From the NCBI RefSeq assembly GCF_002157355.1, contig NZ_LYMK01000035.1, positions 16,480-80,479 of the forward strand: a DNA stretch of 64,000 bases, given 5' to 3'. Source of the DNA: Variovorax sp. JS1663 (lineage in GTDB: Bacteria > Pseudomonadota > Gammaproteobacteria > Burkholderiales > Burkholderiaceae_C). Position numbers and translations under genes: made by a program. The notes under the pieces were generated by a model. That model was not told where the DNA came from. It worked only from the letters and a program-made list of their open reading frames with translations, and ran no database searches. Below, one piece after another: positions 8,146 through 17,169 of this stretch. How positions within the stretch are numbered: the stretch's first letter is position 1; the number at the start of each line of letters is the position of its first letter.

Positions 8146-9528
8146 GTGGTCGAGATGGACAAGATTCGAGACGTGCTGCGGTTCAGGGCGTGGCATTCAT
8201 GGTTTTGGTTGGACCTCGGGCGCGCACTGCTCCTGGTTGCTGTCGCCTCGGGCCCGTACTTGCCGAGCCACGCGGCACCCTTCGCCTACGTGGCGAGATG
8301 GTTACACGATGACGTCGCGGTCATCGACACGGCCACGAACAAGGTCGTGGCCTACGTGCCGGTCGGGAAATCGCCGCATGGGGTGGTCGTCGCTCCCAAT
8401 GGCGCCCATGCCTACATCGGCAACGTCAACAGCGACACCGTGTCCGTCATCTCCGGCGCGACCCACAAGGTGGTGGCGACCATCGAGGTGGGCGCTCAAC
8501 CTGAAAGCATCGCGGTCACGCCGGATTCGGCGTTCGTCTACGTGGCGCTTTACGCGGGCCAGGGCAAGAACGACCTGGCCATCATCGACACGAAGACGAA
8601 CCAGGTCGTTGGACACGTCGCCGCAACGGGGTGGGCTTCGGGCGTGGCCGTGTCGCACGATGGTGCCTATGTGTACCTCGTGTGCTTTCCCGAGAAGCTC
8701 TTCATGATCGAGACAAAAACCCACAAGATCGTCGCCACGGTGAAGCTCGGGAAAACGCCGCAAGGTGCCGTCGTCACCCCGGACGGCAAGCAGGTCTACG
8801 TCGCCAACTGGGACGATCACACGGTCACCGTGATGAACACGTCAACGCACCAGGCAGCGACGATCAAGGTGGGCAACTTCCCCTGGATGCCCGCGGTGAG
8901 CCCTGACGGCAAGGTCGTCTACGTGGGCAACGCTCTCGACAGCACCATGTCGATCATCGACACGGCCACCAACAAGGTCGTGAAAACATTCCCCGTGGGG
9001 AAGAAGCCGATCTCGGTCGCTTTCACGCCGAACGGGAAGTTCGCGTACGTGGTGAACCAGGACGCCGAGACGGTCGAAGCCGTGGACACCGCGAGTCACA
9101 AAGTCGTCGCCACGATTCCTGTACCTGGCTACAACGGGGCCTTCGGCCGCTTCATCATCCCGGGCAAGCCTTCTGTGGTGTCCACATTCGCCTTTGCAGC
9201 ACCGTTGCAAGGGCTCCCGAGGGTCAACGTGGCCGCGGCGGGAGAGGCCATCGACGTACGCTTTTCACTGGGAGAAGATCTGGGGCTCGACGTCGTCGCG
9301 CCCGGCTATCCTCGATCCGAGCAGATTCCCTGTGTGAGCGCCATCCCCTTGAATGCGCACGACCTGCCTGCTTCGAGAGCACCCTCCAATACGCTCGCCT
9401 ATGACACTGCATCGAAGGTCTATTCTTACGTTTGGTTGACTGAGAGCACCTGGTCCAGGACGTGCCGTCACTTCACGATGGAGATGGTGGATGGCAGCAG
9501 GCACGAGGCTGTCTTTCAGTTCCGGTGA
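8146..9528 (+). CDS. Secreted YVTN beta-propeller protein with PxKF-like C-terminal domain
   Basis: A 460-residue exported protein. A hydrophobic stretch near residues 24-37 followed by SHAAP looks like a signal peptide. Residues 45-325 hold about seven repeats of the YVTN type (VIDTATNKVV...PVGKSPHGV...PNGAHAYIGN and variants), which fold into a seven-bladed beta-propeller. The last 110 or so residues (VRFSLGEDLGLDV, GYPRSEQIPC, YSYVWLTE, WSRTCRHF) resemble the PxKF domain found at the C-terminus of many secreted bacterial proteins, with two Cys likely to pair. Start is GTG 8146 or ATG 8155; neither has a strong ribosome site. It is the last gene of the set begun at 4635. A role in binding or surface display is likely but unproven. 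Confidence 0.8.
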   Translation: MVEMDKIRDVLRFRAWHSWFWLDLGRALLLVAVASGPYLPSHAAPFAYVARWLHDDVAVIDTATNKVVAYVPVGKSPHGVVVAPNGAHAYIGNVNSDTVSVISGATHKVVATIEVGAQPESIAVTPDSAFVYVALYAGQGKNDLAIIDTKTNQVVGHVAATGWASGVAVSHDGAYVYLVCFPEKLFMIETKTHKIVATVKLGKTPQGAVVTPDGKQVYVANWDDHTVTVMNTSTHQAATIKVGNFPWMPAVSPDGKVVYVGNALDSTMSIIDTATNKVVKTFPVGKKPISVAFTPNGKFAYVVNQDAETVEAVDTASHKVVATIPVPGYNGAFGRFIIPGKPSVVSTFAFAAPLQGLPRVNVAAAGEAIDVRFSLGEDLGLDVVAPGYPRSEQIPCVSAIPLNAHDLPASRAPSNTLAYDTASKVYSYVWLTESTWSRTCRHFTMEMVDGSRHEAVFQFR

Positions 9529-9594
9529 TGGCGAGCCGAACGGGGTCTGAAGGTGGGGGGGGCTGCTGCAGCAGAGCCAGCGACGCCGCGTTTT

Positions 9595-10026
9595 TCAGGT
9601 GTGCCGAAGTTCGATTTGAATCGAGACGCGTGGCAAGGACAGCTCCGTCGCCGTGCAGCTGTTGCTCACCACCGCGCGTTCCACATGAAGCAAGCCTGCA
9701 TCGAGCTGCCATGCCCACCGGGCCGTATGGGCGGACTTGACATAGCCGATCCGTTTCCAGAACGTGACCAGCCCGAAAGCGCGACCACAGCGCAGCCATA
9801 CGGAGATGGCCTCGGCGTCATAAGGTTGCTGTGCCCCAATTCGGAGTTCCACGGCCGCACCCACGTGGCAATGGCGCCGAATGACTCGAGCGTGGTCCTC
9901 ATCAGCTGTTCCAGCCAGCAAGATCCAAACGGTTTGCGGCGTTCCCCACGTCCTCGCCAAAGGCGAAGCGAGATGTCCCCCACCCCTGGATTCCGAGCGC
10001 CGGAACGCATCATTGTTGCGCTCCAA
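9595..10026 (-). CDS. HIRAN-like domain protein
   Basis: A 143-residue protein. From about residue 40 the sequence (WILLAGT, VIRRHC-x-VG-x-x-VELR, QPYDAEAISVWL, a Gly-Arg turn, then IGYVKS) follows the HIRAN-domain pattern, in which NPYD/QPYD-x-x-AI-x-V is the most telling part. HIRAN domains bind DNA 3' ends or branched DNA in HLTF/Rad5-type helicases and also occur alone in bacteria. I chose TTG 10026 because GGGAGGAGG lies 5 bases upstream; the first possible codon, TTG 10050, lies before that site. The gene diverges from glgC and sits alone. The assignment is by eye from short motifs, so moderate. Confidence 0.5.
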   Translation of the reverse strand: MERNNDAFRRSESRGGGHLASPLARTWGTPQTVWILLAGTADEDHARVIRRHCHVGAAVELRIGAQQPYDAEAISVWLRCGRAFGLVTFWKRIGYVKSAHTARWAWQLDAGLLHVERAVVSNSCTATELSLPRVSIQIELRHT

Positions 10027-10042
10027 TCTCGCCTCCTCCCGT

Positions 10043-10067
10043 TGCTGCAATGCAGCATATTTTATGC
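10043..10067. promoter_or_regulatory. Two overlapping inverted repeats between the HIRAN-like gene and glgC
   Basis: TGCTGCA-A-TGCAGCA (10043-10057) is a perfect dyad, and GCATA-TTT-TATGC (10055-10067) is a second one sharing three bases with it. They lie 17-41 bases upstream of the HIRAN-like start and overlap a minus-strand TAAAAT (10064-10059) that could be a -10 box. An operator for the minus-strand gene is the simplest reading. Confidence 0.35.
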
Positions 10068-10244
10068 CGAATGTAGTACCTTGGGGCTAATTTTTGTCGG
10101 GTGCTGTGGCGGCGTCCCGCAGGCGGCCTGGCGGGTTCCCTGGGCCCGCCTCCGGGGCGGGTTATCCCGGGGGGCAGGAGGGCTGATGCAGCGCCGCAAC
10201 GAATGCTAGGCTGCGACCGACGGCACAAGCCGACGGAGGCAGAG

Positions 10245-11537
10245 ATGGAAAGCAACGCGCAACCAAATCTTCAGGCCCACCAGCTCGTTCGCCGCACCAT
10301 TGCATTGGTGCTGGCTGGCGGGCGGGGCTCCCGCCTCAAGCAATTGACCGACCGCCGGGCCAAGCCGGCGGTCTATTTCGGCGGCAAGTTCCGCATCATC
10401 GATTTCGCGCTTTCCAACTGCCTCAATTCGGGCATCCGGCGGATGGCGGTGGTCACCCAGTACAAGTCGCACTCGCTGATGCGCCACCTGCAGCGCGGCT
10501 GGAGCTTCCTGCGTGCCGAGCTCAACGAGATGGTGGACGTGCTGCCGGCCCAGCAGCGCGTGGGCGAGGAGCATTGGTACCGCGGCACGGCCGACGCGGT
10601 CTACCAGAACCTGGACATCATCCAGACCCGTTCGACGCCGCACGACTACGTGGTCGTGCTGGCCGGCGACCACGTCTACAAGATGGACTATTCGATCATG
10701 CTGAGCGACCACGTGGCGCATGGGCGGGGCTGCACGGTCGGCTGCATCGAGGTGCCTCGGATGGAAGCCGTCGCCTTCGGCGTGATGGCGGTGGATGGCG
10801 AACGCGGGATCACCGCCTTCCTGGAGAAGCCGGCCGACCCGCCGGCCATGCCGGGCAAGCCCGATGTCGCGCTGGCCAGCATGGGCATCTACATCTTCGA
10901 CTCCGAGTACCTGTACACGCTGCTGGAGGAAGACAGCGCGGACCCGGACTCCAGCCACGACTTCGGCAAGGACATCATCCCGCGGACGGTCGCCCAGGGG
11001 CGGGCCGTGGCGCACCCCTTCGGCATGTCCTGCGTGACCCGGGCGCGCCATGGCGCCGACGTCCAGGCCTATTGGCGTGACGTCGGCACGATTGATGCAT
11101 TCTGGGCTGCGAACCTCGATCTGGCCTCGATCACCCCCGAACTCGACATCTATGACACCGACTGGCCCATCTGGACTTACCAGCGGCAGCTGCCGCCAGC
11201 CAAGTTCGTGCTCGACCGCGACGGAAAGCACGGCATGACGGTCAACACCATCGTCTCGGGCGGCTGCATCGTGTCCGGTTCGCACGTCAAGGATTCGGTG
11301 CTGTTCTCCGGCGTGCGGGTGCATTCCTTCTGCAGGATCGAGGAGGCGGTGCTGCTGCCGGACGTGGAGGTAGGCCGCGGCGCGCGGCTTCGCAAGGTGG
11401 TGATCGACCGCGCATGCGTGATTCCCGATGACATGGTCGTCGGCGAGGATCCGGCGGCCGACGCGGCGCGCTTCGAGCGCACCGAGGGCGGCGTGGTGCT
11501 GATCACGCGCGAGATGCTGAAGCGGCTGGCGCCCTAG
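10245..11537 (+). CDS. glgC: Glucose-1-phosphate adenylyltransferase
   Basis: A 430-residue ADP-glucose pyrophosphorylase that makes ADP-glucose from glucose-1-phosphate and ATP, the committed step of glycogen synthesis. The nucleotide-binding signature LVLAGGRGSRL (about 21-31) is followed by RAKPAVYFGGKFRIIDF, including the conserved Lys near 40. The C-terminal third is the left-handed beta-helix (VSGSHVKDSVLFSGVRV, EEAVLLPDVEVG). Start ATG 10245 is set by GGAGG five bases upstream; the frame is open further upstream but without a ribosome site. glgA follows after 7 bases and glgP after that, forming an operon. Allosteric control by central metabolites is known for the family but cannot be read here. 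Confidence 0.96.
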   Translation: MESNAQPNLQAHQLVRRTIALVLAGGRGSRLKQLTDRRAKPAVYFGGKFRIIDFALSNCLNSGIRRMAVVTQYKSHSLMRHLQRGWSFLRAELNEMVDVLPAQQRVGEEHWYRGTADAVYQNLDIIQTRSTPHDYVVVLAGDHVYKMDYSIMLSDHVAHGRGCTVGCIEVPRMEAVAFGVMAVDGERGITAFLEKPADPPAMPGKPDVALASMGIYIFDSEYLYTLLEEDSADPDSSHDFGKDIIPRTVAQGRAVAHPFGMSCVTRARHGADVQAYWRDVGTIDAFWAANLDLASITPELDIYDTDWPIWTYQRQLPPAKFVLDRDGKHGMTVNTIVSGGCIVSGSHVKDSVLFSGVRVHSFCRIEEAVLLPDVEVGRGARLRKVVIDRACVIPDDMVVGEDPAADAARFERTEGGVVLITREMLKRLAP

Positions 11538-11544
11538 GACAGGG

Positions 11545-13005
11545 ATGAAGATCCTCCAGGTCAGCGCCGAGCTGTTTCCCCTGCTCAAGACCGGTGGCCT
11601 GGCCGATGTTGCCGGCGCGCTGCCGCGGGCCCTGCTGGCCGCCGGGCAGGACGTGCGGGTGCTGCTGCCGGGATTCCCGGCGATCCGGGACGGCGTTGCC
11701 GACGCGGTCCAGGTGGCCGAACTGGAGGCGCCCTGGGGCGAGCGCGCGCGCCTTCGCCTCGGGCGCATCGGCACCGAAGGCGGGCCGGACCTGCGGGCCT
11801 ACTGGATCGACGCGCCGTGGCTCTACGACCGCCCGGGCAATCCGTACGAGGATGCGCAGCGGCAGCCTTATCAAGACAACCACCGGCGTTTCGCGCTGCT
11901 GGGCTTTGCGGCGGCGCGGATTGCGCACGGCCTGGACCCGGGCTGGCAGCCCCAGGTGCTCCATGCGCACGACTGGCATGCCGCACTGGCGCCGGCCTAC
12001 ATGGCCTTCTCGCCGCGCCGCGGGCCGCAGCGCGTCGGCAGCGTCTTCACGGTCCACAACCTGGCCTACCAGGGGCTGTTCGCGCCCTGGCACTTCGCCG
12101 ACCTCGGCCTGCCGGCCGCCGCCTGGGGCATCGATGGCCTGGAATACCACGGCCAGCTGTCCTTCATGAAGGGCGGCCTGGGCTTCGCCGACCGCATCAC
12201 CACCGTCAGTCCGACCTACGCCCGCGAGATCCAGACGCCCGAGCAGGGCTGCGGGCTGGACGGCCTGTTGCGCCGCCGCGCGGGCGTGCTCAGCGGCATC
12301 CTCAACGGGGTCGACGACCAGGTCTGGAATCCGGCCACCGATGCGCTCCTGCCGCACCCCTTCGAGCCCGGGCAGTTGGCCGGCAAGATGCGTTGCAAGG
12401 CCGCGCTGCAGACGCAGCTCGGGCTCGCGCCGGAGGCCCTGGCGCCGCTCTTCGTGGTCGTGAGCCGGCTGACCGAGCAGAAGGGCCTGCACCTGGTGCT
12501 CGGCGGGCTCGACGCCCTGCTGGCACAGGGCGGCCAACTGGCCCTGCTCGGCAGCGGCGATGCCTGGCTGGAGCAGGCCTTCCGCGAGCGGGCCGCGGCC
12601 GCGCCGCGCTCGGTCAGCGTCACGCTGGGCTACAACGAGCCGCTCGCGCACCGCCTCTTCGGCGCCGGCGACGTGACCCTGGTGCCCTCTCTGTTCGAGC
12701 CCTGCGGCCTGACGCAGATGTACGGCCTCAAGTACGGCAGCCTGCCGCTGGTGCACCGCGTCGGCGGCCTGGCCGATACGGTCGTCGATGCCACACTGGA
12801 AGACATGGCCGACGGCCGTGCCACCGGCTTCTGCTTCGAGACCTTCGACGCCGAGGGCTTCGCTCGCGCGCTGCGCCGCGCCTTCGCCCTCTACCGCCGC
12901 CCGGCCGACTGGGACGCGGTGCGCGCCAGCGCGATGGGCCGGCCTGCCGACTGGCGCGGTGCGGCGGCCCGCTACCTGGACATCTATGCCCAGGCGCTGG
13001 CCTGA
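11545..13005 (+). CDS. glgA: Glycogen synthase (ADP-glucose, GT5)
   Basis: A 486-residue cytoplasmic glycosyltransferase (GT-B fold, family GT5) that extends alpha-1,4-glucan from ADP-glucose. The hallmark KTGGLADVAG (residues 15-24) binds ADP-glucose. The C-terminal domain carries SRLTEQKG, the loop SLFEPCGLTQMYGLKYG and the final GGLADTV. Length is normal for the family. It starts 7 bases after the glgC stop (GGACAGGG before ATG) and precedes glgP by 28 bases, so the three are co-transcribed. No branching enzyme (glgB) or debranching enzyme (glgX) is present in the window; they must be elsewhere if the polymer is true glycogen. Confidence 0.96.
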   Translation: MKILQVSAELFPLLKTGGLADVAGALPRALLAAGQDVRVLLPGFPAIRDGVADAVQVAELEAPWGERARLRLGRIGTEGGPDLRAYWIDAPWLYDRPGNPYEDAQRQPYQDNHRRFALLGFAAARIAHGLDPGWQPQVLHAHDWHAALAPAYMAFSPRRGPQRVGSVFTVHNLAYQGLFAPWHFADLGLPAAAWGIDGLEYHGQLSFMKGGLGFADRITTVSPTYAREIQTPEQGCGLDGLLRRRAGVLSGILNGVDDQVWNPATDALLPHPFEPGQLAGKMRCKAALQTQLGLAPEALAPLFVVVSRLTEQKGLHLVLGGLDALLAQGGQLALLGSGDAWLEQAFRERAAAAPRSVSVTLGYNEPLAHRLFGAGDVTLVPSLFEPCGLTQMYGLKYGSLPLVHRVGGLADTVVDATLEDMADGRATGFCFETFDAEGFARALRRAFALYRRPADWDAVRASAMGRPADWRGAAARYLDIYAQALA

Positions 13006-13033
13006 AGAGTCAATAACCCACCCCCCCGACATC

Positions 13034-15505
13034 ATGTCCCTCGACGATTTCTCGTACGACCATCCCGACCGCGATGTTGCTGCCTTCAAGCGCTCCGTCG
13101 CCAACAAGCTGATCTACGCGGTCGGCAAGGACCCCGTGGCCGCCAGCCCCGACGACTGGCTGCACGCGACCGCGATGGCGGTGCGCGACCAGCTCGTCGA
13201 GCGCTGGATGGCGACGACGCGCGCCCAGTACACCCAGAATCTCAAGCGCGTCTATTACCTGTCGATGGAGTTTTTGATCGGGCGAACCTTCACCAACGCC
13301 CTGCTCGCGCTGGAACTGCAGGACACCGTGAAGGAGGCGCTGGCGGACTTCGGCGTCGACATCCAGGCACTTGCCGAGCGCGAGCCCGACGCCGCACTCG
13401 GCAACGGCGGCCTCGGGCGGCTCGCGGCCTGCTTTCTCGACTCCATGGCCACGCTCGGCGTGCCGGGCATGGGCTACGGCATCCGCTACGAGTACGGCAT
13501 GTTCAAGCAGCAGATCGTCGACGGGCAGCAGGTCGAGGCACCCGACTACTGGCTTACGCGCGGCAATCCCTGGGAGTTCCAGCGCCCCGAGGTGACTTAC
13601 CGCGTGCGCTTCGGCGGCCATGTCCAGCGGCTGGACGGGAAGGGCGCGTCCCACGATGCGGCAAAGTGGGTCGACACGCACGACGTGCTGGCCATGGCCT
13701 ACGACACGATCATCCCCGGCTATGGCACGCAGGCCACCCACACGCTGCGCCTGTGGTCGGCGCGCGCCACCGAGGAGATCGACCTGTCGGCCTTCAACCG
13801 CGGCAACTACATGGCGGCGGTCGAGAGCAAGAACCACTCGGAGAACGTCTCGCGCGTGCTCTACCCGGACGATTCGACCGCCTCGGGGCGCGAACTTCGG
13901 CTGCACCAGGAGTACTTCTTCGTCAGCGCCAGCGTGCAGGACATGCTGCGCCGCCATCTGCGCAACCACAGCGGCTTCGATACGCTGTCCCGGCAGATCA
14001 GCATCCACCTCAACGACACGCACCCTGTCCTGGCGATTCCCGAGCTGATGCGCCTGCTCATCGACGATCATGGGCTGGCGTGGGACACGGCATGGTCCCA
14101 CACTCAGAAGGTGTTCAGCTACACCAACCACACGCTGATGCACGAAGCGCTGGAGACCTGGCCCGTCGAGGTGCTGGGGCGGGTCCTGCCGCGCCACCTG
14201 CAGATCCTGTTCGAGATCAACGCACGATTCCTGCACGTGGTGGCCCAAGCGCACAGCCATGACGTGGAGCTCATGCGGCGCATGTCGCTCATCGACGAGT
14301 CCGGCGAGCGGCGCGTGCGCATGGCCTACGTGGCGGTGCTGGCCAGCCACTCGATCAACGGCGTTTCGGGCCTGCACTCGGAGCTCATGAAGCAGTCGAT
14401 CTTTGCCGACTTCGCGCGCCTGTTCCCGGAGCGCTTCAACAACAAGACCAACGGCGTGACGCCGCGTCGCTGGCTGGCGCAGGCCAACCCGCCACTGGCG
14501 GCCCTGCTCGACACGCGCATCGGCCGCGGCTGGCGGCGCGACCTGTCGCAGCTCGAGGCGCTGAAGCCGATGGCGCAGCAGCCGGCCTTCGTGCGCTCGT
14601 TTCGCCATGCCAAGCGCGAGAACAAGCTGCGTCTGGCCAACTGGATCGAGCAGAGCCTGGGCATCGTCGTCGACTCCGACGCCCTGTTCGACGTGCAGGT
14701 CAAGCGCATGCACGAGTACAAGCGGCAACTGCTGAACGTGCTGCACGTGATCACGCGCTACCAGCGGATCCTGCAAGCGCCGCAGGCCAATCACGTGCCG
14801 CGCGTGGTGGTGTTCGGGGGCAAGGCCGCGTCGGCCTACCGCATGGCCAAGCTCGTGGTGCGTCTCATCAACGACGTGGCGCAGGTGGTCAACAACGACG
14901 ATCGGGTGGGTCCGTTGCTCAAGGTCGTCTTCGTGCCCAACTACAGCGTGAGCCTGGCCGAGATCATCATGCCGGCGGCCGACCTGTCCGAGCAGATCTC
15001 GACGGCCGGCACCGAGGCGTCCGGCACCGGCAACATGAAGTTCGCGCTCAACGGTGCGCTCACCATCGGCACGCTGGACGGCGCCAACGTCGAGATGCGC
15101 GAGAGCGTGGGCGAGGAGAACATCTTCATCTTCGGCAACACCACGCCGGAGGTGGCCGAGATACGCGCCAGCGGCTATGAGCCGCGCGCGATCTACGAAT
15201 CCAACCCGCAGCTGCGCCGTGCGCTGGACGGCATTCGCGACGGCGTCTTCTCGGGAGCGGAGCCGACGCGCTACCAGGAGATCTACGACGCGCTCGTGAA
15301 CTGGGGCGACCAGTACCTGCTGCTGGCCGACTACGCGAGCTATGTCGAGACGCAGGACAAGGTCGATGCCCTGTACCGGCATCCCGATGCCTGGACGCGC
15401 ATGGCGATCCTGAACGTGGCCGGCATGGGCGGCTTCTCGTCGGACCGCACGATTGCGCAGTACGCGCACGAGATCTGGCACACGCGGCCGGTCAGGCTGG
15501 GCTAA
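13034..15505 (+). CDS. glgP: Glycogen/starch/alpha-glucan phosphorylase
   Basis: An 823-residue PLP-dependent phosphorylase (GT35) that releases glucose-1-phosphate from alpha-1,4-glucan. Seen directly: the N-terminal SMEFLIGRTFTNALLAL, the glycine-rich DAALGNGGLGRLAACFLDSMA, and the PLP site EASGTGNMKFALNG with the cofactor lysine at about K669. Length is normal. The ATG at 13034 is the natural family start (MSLDDFSYDH) but has only a poor ribosome site after a run of seven C residues, so translation may depend on coupling to glgA. Degradation and synthesis genes in one operon imply turnover of a storage polymer. Confidence 0.96.
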   Translation: MSLDDFSYDHPDRDVAAFKRSVANKLIYAVGKDPVAASPDDWLHATAMAVRDQLVERWMATTRAQYTQNLKRVYYLSMEFLIGRTFTNALLALELQDTVKEALADFGVDIQALAEREPDAALGNGGLGRLAACFLDSMATLGVPGMGYGIRYEYGMFKQQIVDGQQVEAPDYWLTRGNPWEFQRPEVTYRVRFGGHVQRLDGKGASHDAAKWVDTHDVLAMAYDTIIPGYGTQATHTLRLWSARATEEIDLSAFNRGNYMAAVESKNHSENVSRVLYPDDSTASGRELRLHQEYFFVSASVQDMLRRHLRNHSGFDTLSRQISIHLNDTHPVLAIPELMRLLIDDHGLAWDTAWSHTQKVFSYTNHTLMHEALETWPVEVLGRVLPRHLQILFEINARFLHVVAQAHSHDVELMRRMSLIDESGERRVRMAYVAVLASHSINGVSGLHSELMKQSIFADFARLFPERFNNKTNGVTPRRWLAQANPPLAALLDTRIGRGWRRDLSQLEALKPMAQQPAFVRSFRHAKRENKLRLANWIEQSLGIVVDSDALFDVQVKRMHEYKRQLLNVLHVITRYQRILQAPQANHVPRVVVFGGKAASAYRMAKLVVRLINDVAQVVNNDDRVGPLLKVVFVPNYSVSLAEIIMPAADLSEQISTAGTEASGTGNMKFALNGALTIGTLDGANVEMRESVGEENIFIFGNTTPEVAEIRASGYEPRAIYESNPQLRRALDGIRDGVFSGAEPTRYQEIYDALVNWGDQYLLLADYASYVETQDKVDALYRHPDAWTRMAILNVAGMGGFSSDRTIAQYAHEIWHTRPVRLG

Positions 15506-15545
15506 GGCCTGTTCGCCACGGCCCGGGCCACCCGGTCCCGCTGCA

Positions 15546-16025
15546 TCAGCTCAGGTTGGCCTTGTCCAGGCCCCAGGCCTTGTCGTACGCGCCAGGCACC
15601 GGCCTGAAGGCCACGTTCGCACGGTTCCAGCCGTTGATGGACATGATGACGTAGGTCAGGTCGGACAGTTCTTTTTCCGACAACTGGGTGCGCACGCGCT
15701 CGTAGAGTTCGTCGGGCACGCCGGTGTCCGGCAGCTTGGTGAGTACCTCGGTCCAGGCGAGTGCCGCGCGCTCGCGCGGAGCGAAAAGCGGGGACTCGCG
15801 CCAGCCGGCGACGTGGTGCACGCGCAGTTCTCGCTCGCCGTGGATCCTGGCTTCCTTCACATGCATGTCGATGCAGAACGCGCAGCCGTTCATCTGCGAT
15901 GCACGCAGCACCACCAGGTCGATGATCGACTGCTCAATTGCGCCGTGGGTCAGTTGTTGGGAGAACGCCAGGAACTTCTTGGTCAGTTCCGGGGATTGCT
16001 CCATGTAATTCAGACGTTGGGTCAT
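15546..16025 (-). CDS. AhpD/carboxymuconolactone decarboxylase family protein
   Basis: A 159-residue alpha-helical protein of the CMD/AhpD family. The redox motif C48-AF-C51 followed by H55 (CAFCIDMH) is the AhpD-type peroxidase-core signature, and the remainder (SPLFAPRERAALAWTEVLT, YVIMSINGWNR) fits the alkylhydroperoxidase-D-like branch. These proteins reduce peroxides or act as thiol partners. Start ATG 16025 follows AAGGAG. The gene lies downstream of an alpha/beta hydrolase and a LysR gene on the same strand and converges with glgP. The leader (CAACCCCAAGG) closely repeats the leader of the hydrolase gene at 17169, which suggests shared ancestry or control. Confidence 0.85.
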   Translation of the reverse strand: MTQRLNYMEQSPELTKKFLAFSQQLTHGAIEQSIIDLVVLRASQMNGCAFCIDMHVKEARIHGERELRVHHVAGWRESPLFAPRERAALAWTEVLTKLPDTGVPDELYERVRTQLSEKELSDLTYVIMSINGWNRANVAFRPVPGAYDKAWGLDKANLS

Positions 16026-16027
16026 GA

Positions 16028-16171
16028 TCACTCCTTGGGGTTGAAGAGGTAAAGAGATGCCAGGTGTCGCCTGGCGACGGCGGTAGGCCGCGCGTTCAGG
16101 TGACTGAAGCGCGAAATGTTCCAGTCGTCCGGTCCATCTTCGATGGTGGTCTGGAGCAGCAGGTGAAGCAT
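16028..16171 (-). pseudogene. Short ORF, possible remnant
   Basis: A 47-codon minus-strand ORF (begins MLHLLLQTTIEDGPDDWN) ends inside the ribosome-site region of the AhpD-like gene. The pattern LLQTTI...DDW-x-I-x-RFS-x-L looks like the N-terminus of a longer protein, with the rest absent, so it may be a truncated leftover. I cannot name the family and have no second line of evidence. Confidence 0.25.
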
Positions 16172-16197
16172 GGCGCGGCCCTTTGCGGTGGGTCTTC

Positions 16198-17169
16198 TCA
16201 GGCGCTGCTGCCCAGGAAGGCGAGCAGGTCCGCGTTGACCTTGTCCTGCATCGTCGCCGTGAGGCCGTGCGGGGCGCCGGGGTAGTAGATCTCCCTGGCG
16301 CCCTTGACGAGGCGCGCCGCCTTGCGCGCCGAATCGTGGACGGGGACGATCTGATCGTCCTCGCCATGCATGAAGAGCGTGGGCACGTCGATGCGCTTGA
16401 GGTCTTCGGTGAAGTCGGTCTCGGAGAAGGCCTTCACGCATTCGTAGGCGTTCTTCTGGCCGCTTTGCATGCTCCAGAGCCAGAACTGGTCGAGGGTGCC
16501 CTGCGACACCTTGGCGCCGGGGCGGTTGGCGCCGTAGAAGGGAATCGCCAGGTCCTTGTAGAACTGCGAGCGGTCGCCTGCCACGCCGGCGCGGATGCCG
16601 TCGAACACCTCCAGCGGCAGGCCTTCGGGATTGGCCGCCGACTTCAGCATCACCGGAGGCACTGCGCCGATGAGCACGGCCTTGGCGACGCGCTTCGTGC
16701 CGTGCCTGCCGATGTAGCGCGCGACCTCGCCCCCGCCCGTCGAATGGCCGACCATGGCGGCCTTCCTGAGGTCCAGCGCCTCGAACAGCTCGGCCAGGTC
16801 GTCCGCGTAACCGTTCATGTCGTTCTTCGACGAGGACTGCGTGGAGCGGCCATGGCCGCGGCGGTCGTGCGCGATGACCCGGAAGCCGTTGCGTGCCAGG
16901 AAGTGCATCTGGCCATCCCATGCGTCCGCGTTGAGCGGCCAGCCGTGCGAGAAGGTCACCACGGGACCATCGCCCCAATCCTTGTAGTAGATCTGCGTGC
17001 CGTCCTTGGTGGTGATGGTGCTGCTGGTCATGCGCGCACTCCTGACCGGTTGGGGTGCACGCGCTGCGGTGGCTGCGCCGGCGTCGGCGAAGGTGGCCAG
17101 TGCGCCAGTGGCGATGGCCGCGCCACCGGCGATGAGGTTGCGGCGCGCCGGGTTGTGCGAATCGTTCAT
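16198..17169 (-). CDS. TAT-exported alpha/beta hydrolase (chloroperoxidase-like)
   Basis: A 323-residue alpha/beta hydrolase of the non-haem chloroperoxidase/esterase group. The N-terminus MNDSHNPARRNLIAGG has the twin-arginine pattern followed by a hydrophobic Ala/Gly stretch, so it is probably exported folded to the periplasm. The catalytic triad can be placed as Ser in GHSTGG, Asp in HGEDDQIV and His in PGAPHGL; the oxyanion strand is FSHGWPLNADAW. The start is ATG 17169. It lies between the LysR gene and the AhpD-like gene on the same strand, so the LysR protein may control it. Substrate unknown; peracid formation or ester hydrolysis are both known for the group. Confidence 0.85.
   Translation of the reverse strand: MNDSHNPARRNLIAGGAAIATGALATFADAGAATAARAPQPVRSARMTSSTITTKDGTQIYYKDWGDGPVVTFSHGWPLNADAWDGQMHFLARNGFRVIAHDRRGHGRSTQSSSKNDMNGYADDLAELFEALDLRKAAMVGHSTGGGEVARYIGRHGTKRVAKAVLIGAVPPVMLKSAANPEGLPLEVFDGIRAGVAGDRSQFYKDLAIPFYGANRPGAKVSQGTLDQFWLWSMQSGQKNAYECVKAFSETDFTEDLKRIDVPTLFMHGEDDQIVPVHDSARKAARLVKGAREIYYPGAPHGLTATMQDKVNADLLAFLGSSA

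Noticed and set aside
13010..15481. An 823-codon antisense frame opposite glgP
   Set aside because: It mirrors the phosphorylase codon for codon and has no motif, ribosome site or start context of its own.
15520..15529. GGCCCGGGCC palindrome between convergent glgP and the AhpD-like gene as a terminator
   Set aside because: Ten bases of pure GC with no loop and no T-run; too weak to call a terminator in a GC-rich genome.
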